From contig CP092879.1 in the NCBI GenBank assembly GCA_030710605.1, forward strand, positions 79,895,853-79,959,852: 64,000 nt of DNA, given 5' to 3'. The DNA is from Cordylochernes scorpioides (lineage: Eukaryota; Arthropoda; Arachnida; Pseudoscorpiones; Chernetidae). The position numbers and the translations under genes were made by a program. Within the stretch, counting starts at the first letter, position 1, and each line of letters opens with the position of its first letter. The notes below the pieces were generated by a model, which had not been told where the DNA came from, ran no database searches, and saw only the letters and a program-made list of their open reading frames with translations. Shown one piece after another: positions 24,001 to 35,400 of the stretch.

Positions 24001-24648
24001 CGAACCTCTACACAGCAGTAGACCTGGATGTATGGGCAGCCCGAACCTCTACACAGCAGTAGACCTGGATGTATGGGCAGCCCGAACCTCTACACAGCAG
24101 TAGACCTGGATGTATGGGCAGCCCGAACCTCTACACAGCAGTAGACCTGGATGTATGGGCTGCCCGAACCTCTACACAGCAGTAGACCTGGATGTATGGG
24201 CAGCCCGAACCTCTACACAGCAGTAGACCTGGATGTATGGGCAGCCCGAACCTCTACACAGCAGTAGACCTGGATGTATGGGCAGCCCGAACCTCTACAC
24301 AGCAGTAGACCTGGATGTATGGGCAGCCCGAACCTCTACACAGCAGTAGACCTGGATGTATGGGCTGCCCGAACCTCTACACAGCAGTAGACCTGGATGT
24401 ATGGGCAGCCCGAACCTCTACACAGCAGTAGACCTGGATGTATGGGCAGCCCGAACCTCTACACAGCAGTTGACCTGGATGTATGGGCAGCCCGAACCTC
24501 TACACAGCAGTAGACCTGGATGTATGGGCAGCCCGAACCTCTACACAGCAGTAGACCTGGATGTATGGGCAGCCCGAACCTCTACACAGCAGTAGACCTG
24601 GATGTATGGGCAGCCCGAACCTCTACACAGCAGTAGACCTGGATGTTA
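21000..24648. repeat. 41-bp minisatellite (GACCTGGATGTATGGGCAGC), roughly 85-90 copies
   Basis: Unit of 41 bp, with 43-bp variants (CTTGAGCCCC or CTTGAACCCCACTTCACTG in place of CCCGAACCTC). The first recognisable unit overlaps the last codons of the channel gene (GGATGGGCAGCCTGA). The array runs unbroken to 24648. Variant units are interspersed in runs, showing repeated local amplification. Long open frames on either strand here are repeat artefacts. Confidence 0.96.
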
Positions 24649-24654
24649 TGCACA

Positions 24655-24660
24655 AATAAA
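24655..24660 (+). promoter_or_regulatory. Polyadenylation signal after the 41-bp array
   Basis: AATAAA lies within 10 bp of the last repeat unit. I see no AATAAA between the channel stop codon (21011) and here, so the minisatellite may be the channel's 3' UTR. Confidence 0.5.
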
Positions 24661-26377
24661 AACATTGCTTTTGCGCATCAGGAAATTTTTGTCACAATTG
24701 CAGCACAATTTCTCTCCTTTTTAACGACACTGAAAATGTCCCCCGGGATGATATACTGAAAATGTCCCCCGGGATGATATACTGAAAATGCCCCCCGGGA
24801 TGATATACTGAAATATAGGCTTTCATAATGAGCTTATCCCCTTACATATCCTTTACACAAAAGAGAGCATTGTTATCAGTTGTTTATCTTTTCCCTAAGT
24901 GTATTCGGTTGAAATAGACAGAATTTATATGAATGCTAATATAAAAAAAAGACTTGTGGTGAATAAGAAATATATATTTTACAATGTAATTCACTTGAAA
25001 GTTTTATGCCATTTTGTGGCCCTCACATACATTTTTCCACACACACCTTTTAACAACTGCTTTTGTCTCCTGTTTCCAAACTTGCCAAGAGTCACATATG
25101 CTCAAGCATTATTTCAAACTGCTCCATTTTGATCATCTACATAAACACAATGTCTTGTGATGCACAATTTCAACTTGGAAACTGTACTGGGATTTGAGAC
25201 TTGTTTTCAGCGATTGCTCATGTGTGTTGTGTGATCTAGAAGGAAGAAGACATCCAATAATCCCTCTTTCCACCTCCTTGGAAATACAAGCAAAAATGGC
25301 AAAAAAAAAAAAAAAAGTAATCTGCTTCGAATATCATTATGCATTTAAAATATAAATATTTACAAGTCTTCTAAACTCAGGTTTTATTATTTTAGTATAG
25401 CTCTGATCAGGCCAAGGTTCCTTTATTTAAAATTAAATAATGTTACAAATAATTGAATCTTCATCGTGAGTGAGCAAGTAGAAAATGCTGAAACAGTCAA
25501 ATTTATATTTGAAAAATGCTTTCATACGACTTGAATAAAAAAAGAGTGTGTAGGAAGGCTGATTGATAGAATAGATAACTCTGTATCTTGTGATAGTCAG
25601 TTTATTCCCAGGTTTTAGGTAAACAGCTATCAGTTAAACATATATCTCACTCTTACCTTATGTTTATAAAGGTAGAACTTTAATAAGGCTTCGAGAACCG
25701 GCTGTCATTCTAGATCTGTTAGAAGAATGAGCTAATATATATTTAAAAAAAAAAAAATAGAAGGTTATAAAAAAAGTTTTTAAATAAAAAAAAAAAAAAA
25801 AGAAGAATGGGCTAATGTTCTTGTTTTTTTTTTAGTTTTCTAAGTCTTTCAAAAATAAAATGCTAAAAATAATTGAAGAATATCAAGAATTTTTTTAACA
25901 ATTAAATAGGAGCACACACAATTGGGGGCTTTCGTTGCATTTTTTGAAGTAAACTAAAGAATTAAGACGAAGTGAATCTTCAGACACCTGGTGTTCCCAA
26001 AATGGAATTTTTCTGGAAGAACTCCAGTGTGATAAGGTACATTTTTGGATTATAAACACAAGGGAATAAGACCAAATCCAAATAAATAGTGTGTGATGTT
26101 TTGGTAACAACATTACTGATTTGGTCTTGTCTGTCTGTCCAATCTGTTGAGTACAAGTAACCACACTCTATGGCTCTGGCACCTTGTAAGTGCAATGTTG
26201 GTCTGCTTCTACAAGTGTAGACATGTGAGATTGCAGTACTCACCATGTGAGGGTGTACTAGGCAGGGAGTATACTCACCCCAAGAACTAGCTACCAGACA
26301 ACATGTCAATCACACAACAGCTGGGAGTGGCGGAAACAGTCAAAGTGACAGTTAAAAGAGATAACTACACACAATAG
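24661..26377. other. Intergenic region between channel gene and DIS3
   Basis: AT-rich, with long A and T runs (25300, 25750-25800). Three tandem 26-bp units (GAAAATGTCCCCCGGGATG) occur at 24732-24810. A degraded member of the DIS3 intron fold-back family lies at about 26033-26140. No coding region is convincing. Confidence 0.65.
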
Positions 26378-26383
26378 TTTATT
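26378..26383 (-). promoter_or_regulatory. DIS3: DIS3 polyadenylation signal
   Basis: AATAAA on the minus strand, 29 bases past the DIS3 stop codon at 26412. Confidence 0.6.
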
Positions 26384-26411
26384 GTTTGTTTACAAGATGG
26401 TGGATGAGTCT

Positions 26412-29400
26412 TCACGATGTCTTCTGCTTCTTTGTGGGTGGCTGGCTATCCTTCAGCTCTGGAATCTGCAACACCAGGATTGGGTTTCTACAAGGTAGCT
26501 TGGCAACTAGAGGGAGAAAATTATTCCTGCACATTACATAGGAGTTCTGATGTATTCCAAAAGTTTAGCCATGACACCACATTTACATATGGCACATCAC
26601 ATCTACATAACCAACATCTACATTACCAGCCAATTAGAGGCCAAGTACTGAGAGACCAATCAGAGCTTACCTCTGGCTTGATGAGCTCCATCCGTAGCTT
26701 CTGCCGCTGGAGGTTGGAGTCGTCCACAGAGAGGGAGATGGTTACGGGGTCGAACTGTCGGATGACAATGTCCCGGATGGTCTGGGTGTTCTCCTTCTCA
26801 TTGTAGCAGAAGGGGGACGGCTGCCCGGGCTGGCTGAGGTACAGCGTGGACTCCAGCCCGTACTTGGGCACCAGCACCTGCAGCGCGTTCTCCTTCACAA
26901 ACAGTACGTAGCCCTCCTCTTCATGCGGCTTCTCTTTGAAGTAGATCTGGCAACACAGCAGGCATCGGTGAGCCACCACAACTCAACGGGGGTCTGACTC
27001 ACCTGAGTGTAGAGGGCCACGGAGGAACGGCCGGCATACTGGGCATTCTTGTGGCGGTAGTTGAGGTTGTTGCAGATATCCTGCGCACACAACAATGCAA
27101 CGGTTAAACTGGCCAATTATTAAATGAAACACCAATAAGGTCACTGCATTCTTTTTAAATGAGCCCAACTTTTTAAATCAGCTTACGTCAATTTCAAATA
27201 TAAGAGCTCTACTTCAGCCACACATGTTTTAATGTCTGATCCATCAATGCTGCTAATTGTACACTGGGCCACACACCTGGATCTTCCTCTTGTTCACCAG
27301 CTGGGGGTAAGTGGTGTCTGCGCCGATAGATGCCGCCAGCATGCGGTGGACTATGACGTCAGCGTAGCGGCGGATGGGAGATGTGAAGTGGGTGTAGAAG
27401 GGAACCGCCAAGCCGTAGTGGAAGAACTCTGGTTGCGTCTGCGTGCCTGAGGAGAAGTAGAGAGCCTGGGTCATGCACCGCGTGGCGACCATACGCAACA
27501 TGACATTGAAGTAGGGATGCTCAGGCAGAACCGCGGCATCCAAAGAATCTGCCAGCTCCTTTCCTGAGGAAACTTTGATTTCAAAATTCTGGACACACAC
27601 AACTTGATGAACCTTGTGACCAACTCAGGGCCTGGAACCTGTGGGTCTCTTATAAGTTAGCCTGGGTCTGAAGCTTTCTGTGGGTACAGGTCCTGTGCTG
27701 GGAGCCACACAGAGGTAGAAAAACCTTCATTTTAAAAATTATCATTAGTAAATATAATTTTAAACATTTTATATTTTTTTTAGCTGCAGTCCCTGTACAG
27801 CATCTAGAACCTGGCCAAACGAGGTTTCAATGGTTCTATACACTCTTGCTTATAGCAGACCTTGGACCCGCCGGCCTTGGTGAGAGGCTCGAAGTTGGCC
27901 AGGGGGGGCTGTGGGTGGCGCCGCAGCAGGGCGCACTCGGGGAACTCCCGGTGGATGTGGAGGGCGACGGAGATGTTGGCCTGCAGCATGAACTCCTCCA
28001 CCATGGAGTTGGTCTCCAGCAGCTTCTTGGACTCCACATCGATGGGGTCGTGGGTCTCTGAGTCCAGGGAGAACCGGACCTCACTGGAGGCCAGCGTCAG
28101 GGCTCTGCACAGCACAGTGTCAGCTCCTGGCACAGCTTGTGACTTGTGTGGCAACTCACCCGTTGTCAATCCTTCTCCGCTTCATTATCTTGGCAAGACG
28201 GTTGAGTCCGCGCAGTCCCAGTGTGACGTCGTCATTCATGGTTACGTCATCAATCCTCATTTGGGCTTCTCCGTAGGTTAGCGCGGCCTGCGCGACAACC
28301 TCAGTCAGATCAGAGGCTAGCATTGCGCAGGACACTACTCACCCTGGATCTGATGATAGACTTGCCAAAGGTGGTGCTGACAATCTGGGCATCCGGCGTC
28401 ATCTCCCACAGCACAGAGAAGGCAAACCTGGACAGCCGCAGGGTTGAATGGGACGATGTCAGCTGAGCCGTGCAGTCTCTTACCTTTCCTCGTTGCCTCG
28501 GAGGGAGCAGAGGTTGGAGCTGAGCAGATCCGGCACCATGTCGATCCTCTGCACAGCCGCCACAATGTCTCCCCGTTGTTTGACCAATGTGGCCGAGTAG
28601 CATGAGAATGTTTCAGTGGAAGAAGGGTTGGGTTCCAAAATATATTCTGAGAAATCAAGATCCAACTATCCAAGTGTTACCTTGTTGACGAGGTAAACAG
28701 TGGTGCCTCGAGACTCCGCCTCCTTGTCGATGGCTGTGTTGGGCCGGATGAAGTGGGAGACATCCGCAATGTGGACTCCAACCTGCAACACCCGGCCAGA
28801 TGGATTTGAACCGGACATCAAATGTATAGAAAATAAAAATCCCAAGATTCCAGGCTAAGATGTACCTATGGAGTTGATTGGATGCAGCCAGACTGAAGTC
28901 AGTTTTAAATGAAGCGTTTTAAAAGTGAATTTTAGCATTGAGATTTGTTAATGTTTGAGAAAGACAGAAGAGACATTTTAAATATCTCTCAACTCATTAA
29001 ACAAGTGGTTGATGGGGTTCAACAAAGCTAGGAATGTAGGAAAACATTTTAGAATGACATAGCTTCAAAATGCAGGATAGACTCACGTTGTAGTTGCCAT
29101 TGTCGAGAGGGCAGCAGTGGAGAGCATCATCAATGTCTGTGCAGCCAGGCGGGTCTACGCTGCAGATGGCAATGTGGCGCAGGTCGCGTCGCACCTTCTC
29201 ATCCTGATACCACACAAACAGCAGGTTGACTTCCAGGTGCTGAGTCTGTCTAGTGGGTCCCAGGTAGAATGGCTGGGATGGCTCACAGCTCAAAGTGAAG
29301 ATGTATAGGTTCAGCCAACTATCCCAACATTTCTGAAATATTATTGTGGGAGAACATTTCTTAAATATTATTGTGGGAGAACATTTGTGAAATCTCACTG

Positions 29401-32400
29401 AGGTGAGGAGTGTAAACAACAATCCTACCTCTGGGGTGACCTTCCAGTCCGGGCTGGGCAGGCAGGCCAGGACTGCCGGAGAGAACGGGTCATGGGGGAT
29501 GTCATGTTCCAGCAGCAGGACCTCATTCTCTGTGTTCCTCTCTCCCACGGGCCCCAGCGCGCGCACGTAGTGGCCCCGCGGGTAGTATGAGTCCCTGGGC
29601 CAGCGGTCAATGGCCACCACCAGCCGCTGCGAGGCCAGTCGCTCCGCCTGCCGGGTCTCGATCCTCACCTTGGTGATCCTACGTTCGCTGGGAATGAACA
29701 GGTGTCTGGTGGCCTGCACACAGGGGTACAGCAATTGGTCATTCTGGCAGAAGTGATGCCAATCCAACTTACATCCTTCAAGGCAGTGGACTGGAGCATG
29801 CCACAGTACGGCCTCCAGTTCCTCTTCACAATCCCGACAACCTTGGCCGTGGTCATCTTCTTGGAGCCCTTGGAACTCTGGAGGATTTTGTCCTGGGACA
29901 TGAGCCAACTTGTTAACACTTGTTGTCCACATTGCTACACTAGAGCAGTATTACATGTGTGCTCTTTAAATCACACATCAGATAAACAAAAGAATTCCTC
30001 CATTTATAAGCTTGCTTTTTCTGTGGTGGTGGCACAAACCACTAGATAAGGGCAGATTAGGTTTGAATCAACAAGCTGGACAACCACCAGTAACAGAGAA
30101 CAACATAGAAGTTGTGCTTGTCCCTCAACTTTCATTGCAACAATTCTAACCAAAGGAACACCTGGAAACCAACAAGAGAACCTACCTCCTTGCCTGCCAC
30201 CTCCTCCTCCACCTCCGTGGCCTCCAGCACCAGCTCCGACGGAGAACTCCATTGCTCCTTCGGGAGTAGCTCCACAGCCACAAGGTCATCGTGGACTGCG
30301 CGGTTCAGGTGGAGCCTGCCCTGGATCAGCACCTGGACCACCAAGTTGAGCAAACTCAATGAAACAACTGGAGGTCCCAACCTACCGAGTCCTGAGAGCC
30401 CTCCTCCTCCGTGTCCATCTTCGAGTCCGCTCCTGATGACAGGAAGACAAAACCCTCCAGGTAGTTGGTCCGGCTGGCCTGGAACTTGCCCTGGTGGTAC
30501 TTGCCTGCGCGGATGCCGCGCAGCAGTTCAGCCAGAGGCAGGTGTTCTGGGTACAGGATCTTCTTGCCCTGAACCAACATGTTCCATCATAATCACAAAT
30601 TCAGTTCAATCTTGTGATGGCAGTTTATTTCACTGTTTGCTCATCTTCAGCCGGCTGGGGCAAATCTTCCAACAGCCAGTACAACTTGAGTCCTCATATT
30701 TTTAAAAAGTAACAAAAGATTTCAACTTTTTTTCTTAACAATTTCAGGGCTAAAATTTTTTTTCAAATTTTGATATGGTAGAGTCTCTCGTGAGCGACCG
30801 CCCTTATAAAGCACAAATGGTGAATTTCCCTTGTAAGCCTACTATAACAAGTCTTCCATGAGTCTCTGTGAAGGCCAACAACCACTGGGGAAAAAAAGGA
30901 TTTTTGGTCTCTCATGAGAGACTGTTAAAAAATAAACTTTGATTAATAATTAAATAACAATGTGTCCATGCTGCAAGGACTTACAAATTCCTCGTCGGAG
31001 GAGAGGTGGGCCAGCTTGTCCACCAGGTGGGGGAGTGAGGTGATGCTCTTCACGTAGTCTGAAACTGCACAGCCATCACATCAGTGAGACAGTTTTACTC
31101 AACATTGATACAAGGAATTGAATCTCTATCTGAGAACTGCTTGCTACAAGGTGTACAAGTACAGTAGCACAATTTCCCCCTTTATATTTAAAGTGTTTGT
31201 TTCTAGTAAATCCCAACAGATAAAACATTTTTCATGTCTAGTTGATTCTTTTTTTTTATTTCATTTAAATAAACCGCTGTTAAAATTCGTTATATTAACT
31301 TTGTAAAAATAAATGAAAAACTCTTTAATCTAAGTAAGAGGAAACTGATCCCAGTATCTGAGAGAGGGCATCAACACAAGAATAGAGAAATATCCATATT
31401 TTGATCCAGAAAATGATGATAAAATATCAATGTATTTTTATCATCATTGCAAATACCACACTACAGTTAAACCTCCATAAGCAGACACTCCTTCTAACAA
31501 ACACCTCTATACAGAGAACAGTTTTAACTCAGTTCTGTCTTTAAAAAAACACCCATTTCCTTTATCCTATAACAGGCTATATACAGTCTAACACAATAGT
31601 AGAGCCATGCCTTCCTATTATAAATTCAAACCAATTTTCAGCAAAATACTATATGTCCATAAAATTGATAAGGCACAATTTGGATTATAGATTATAAACA
31701 AAAGGTAATAAGACCAAATCCAAATAAATAAATAGTGTGTGACGTTTCGGCAACAGCGTTGTTACCATCTTCAGACAAAAGTACTGAATTTGGTCTTATT
31801 ACCTTTTGTTTATATGTCCATAACTTAATCAGGAAAATGTTTTTATTTTTTATTTAGTGTAGTGGTGTTTTATTATCATGACCAGAGGAAATAAAAGATT
31901 GGAAGTATTTGAAATGCGGATCCAGAGGATGGGTTGACAGGAATGCTGAAGTCTTGGGAAGAAGGCCTGGTGAAGGTCATCAGAAGGAGAGAATAAATTG
32001 ACTCATGGTTGAAATGAATAGAAGAGGAATGGAAGCATTGAATGGAAGAAACAAAGGGAAGAGTTCAAGAAAAACCTTGCAGCCAGAGCTGAAGAAGTCC
32101 GATGAGACCGGGCAGAGCCTGCTGCTCTGTGTGGTCAACTTACAGTTGTAAACCTGGAGATCTTCTGCCACGGCAATCCTCTTATTTTCTTGGTCATTGG
32201 TCAGCAGGATTATTTTTACATTCGGATGTAGGTGGGTTTGGTACCAGCTGGCAACTTTGCGAATGGCTCTGTCGTTGCGGTCGTTGGCTGACTCTCCTTT
32301 GACCCGCTCCACAAAGGTGTCCCTGTGCCATCAATATAAAAGTCATTAACAAAAAATAATCTTGAATCAACAAAACGGTGGCACCAATGCCATTGAAATA

Positions 32401-35400
32401 TTACATTTACTTCACTGTGTTACAACTTCAACCCATAATGTTCCATTTTTATTGGTTAAAATCACAAAATATTTTGTCTGGATGAATTAAACCAATACGG
32501 CACAACAGTTGGATTTAAACAGAACCCAGAGAACAAACCCTCTGTTGTCACAACAGTTGGATTTAAACAGAACAAACCCTCTGTTGTCAGACAGTTCTGT
32601 GCAACAATGCCTTCCAGGAATGACCCCACAGCAGGAACATCTGTATTAGAGAATGGTGAGACTTTATTGTATTTCAGCATGCAGGAAATGTATAAATAAT
32701 GAATCATGTTCTCCTCAATAAGTTTGTGGATTTTAGTAAATTATTAAAGGGGGTTGAGATAAGAAAGAAGAAGATTAAAGAAAGTTGGGTGGAGAATGTG
32801 ATTTTCAAAGACTGTCGATTGTTTTGTTAAAACCACACATGTAGTGGAACTGTAGTCTGGTCAAACCTGACAGAGACCAGCATCAACAATGAACCAAGCC
32901 AAGATTGGCCAACTGTTGCTCAACCTCAGCTTCCCTATAGAAGCAGAAAGTCCTAGTTTTAAAAATGGGTGTTTTAGTAAAAATAGCTTGTTGTTAGCTT
33001 CCATCAAGTTGGACTGTTGGTGACCACATGGACAAATATCCTTCAATTTGATCTGAAATTTTGTTCATATAGTGTTCTTCACAGTGCTTGATACAGAGGT
33101 GGTTTGCCTTCTTCTGTCTATGTCCAAATAAATTTGGCTCTTCCGTCTTCTGGGAAGATTTCTCCCCCAAAGACAAGAGTGTCCCTCTTCATTTCAAGAA
33201 GGAAGTCAAAAGCTTATCTCAGCTTTCATTCGGTCCTCTTTTGTGTCAACCATCCCATTAGAATGTTGCCGACCAGAGTTGTACTGGGAGGTACAAATAG
33301 GAGTTTTCCATTAACTGGGATTGAGACAAATGGAATTCCTCCTCCAATACTTGGAGGATGGGAAATTTAGAGAAATAAGAGTGAGAAAGCATTTGGTATA
33401 AAGAGTGAAAAATAAAAATTAACATAATACAAGGTAACCTAGTAGTTCTAGCTAGTAGAGGCGATCAATAAATTCAACAGCAAACACATGAATTTTGTCT
33501 CAATAAGGAACAAGGGATAGTAGAGGCTGTGGTGGGAACAGGCTGACAAAATCTCTGGAGCCCCACAGTACAAGTGCAGACAGGAAAGTTGGGTTCAAAG
33601 TTGCAACAGTACAAGTGCAGACAGGAAAGTTGGGTTCAAAGTTGCAACAGTACAAGTGCAGACAGGAAAGTTGGGTTCAAAGTTGCAACAGTACAAGTGC
33701 AGACAGGAAAGTTGGGTTCAAAGTTGCAACAGTACAAGTGCAGACAGGACAGATGGTTTAAAGTCGCAACAGTACAAGTGCAGACAGGACAGATGGTTCA
33801 AAGTTGCAACAGTACAAGTGAGGACAGGACAGATGGTTTAAAGTCGCAACAGTACAAGTGAGGACAGGACAGATGGGTTCAAAGTTGCAACAGTACAAGT
33901 GAGGACAGGACAGATGGGTTCAAAGTTGCAACAGTACAAGTGAGGACAGGACAGATGGGTTCAAAGTTGCAACAGTACAAGTGAGGACAGGACAGATGGG
34001 TTCAAAGTTGCAACAGTACAAGTGAGGACAGGACAGATGGTTCAAAGTTGCAACAGTACAAGTGAGGACAGGACAGATGGGTTCAAAGTTGCAACAGTAC
34101 AAGTGAGGACAGGACAGATGGGTTCAAAGTTGCAACAGTACAAGTGAGGACAGGACAGATGGGTTCAAAGTTGCAACAGTTCAAGTGAGGACAGGACAGA
34201 TGGGTTCAAAGTTGCAACAGTACAAGTGAGGACAGGACAGATGGGTTCAAAGTTGCAACAGTACAAGTGAGGACAGGACAGATGGGTTCAAAGTTGCAAC
34301 AGTACAAGTGAGGACAGGACAGATGGGTTCAAAGTTGCAACAGTACAAGTGCAGACAGGACAGATGGTTCAAAGTTGCAACAGTACAAGTGAGGACAGGA
34401 CAGATGGTTCAAAGTTGCAACAGTACAAGTGCAGACAGGACAGATGGTTCAAAGTTGCAACAGTACAAGTGCAGACAGGACAGATGGTTCAAAGTTGCAA
34501 CAGTACAAGTGCAGACAGGACAGATGGTTCAAAGTTGCAACAGTACAAGTGAGGACAGGACAGATGGTTCAAAGTTGCAACAGTACAAGTGAGGACAGGA
34601 CAGATGGTTTAAAGTTGCAACAGTACAAGTGAGGACAGGACAGATGGTTCAAAGTTGCAACAGTACAAGTGCAGACAGGACAGATGGTTCAAAGTTGCAA
34701 CAGTACAAGTGAGGACAGGACAGATGGGTTCAAAGTTGCAACAGTACAAGTGAGGACAGGACAGATGGTTCAAAGTTGCAACAGTACAAGTGAGGACAGG
34801 ACAGATGGGTTCAAAGTTGCAACAGTACAAGTGAGGACAGGACAGATGGTTTAAAGTTGCAACAGTACAAGTGAGGACAGGACAGATGGGTTCAAAGTTG
34901 CAACAGTACAAGTGAGGACAGGACAGATGGGTTCAAAGTTGCAACAGTACAAGTGAGGACAGGACAGATGGGTTCAAAGTTGCAACAGTACAAGTGAGGA
35001 CAGGACAGATGGTTCAAAGTTGCAACAAGAGAGAAGATTACTTGTGATGCTCATTGGTGAAGACGTAGAAGTGGCGATCTGGCTGGTCGATGAGGGTGCG
35101 CAGGCGCACGTAGGTCGGCGTATGGCGGTGCTTGACCTCCTCCACCACTGTCTGCGGGACCACCACGTTCTTGAACACGGGGTCCTCCAGCACGTCCAGC
35201 TACACAATATTTGGTTTACCACAGAGTATAGTATAATTCAGGTAGGACAGGTGGTTCCTCAATGTGGTTTCTTAGCCACAGAACTCTGGGGTTTTAAAAC
35301 TTCATATATTGGATGTGTGTGTGTATATTACTTAAATCAAAATTATGTTTAAATGTAACAGTAATGGAGTTGGTCCAATTTCAATAAAAGAAATAGCAAT

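Noticed and set aside
21616..24595. Tandem-repeat open frames on both strands in the 41-bp array
   Set aside because: Same repeat artefact; both strands are open and frames close wherever 43-bp variants occur.
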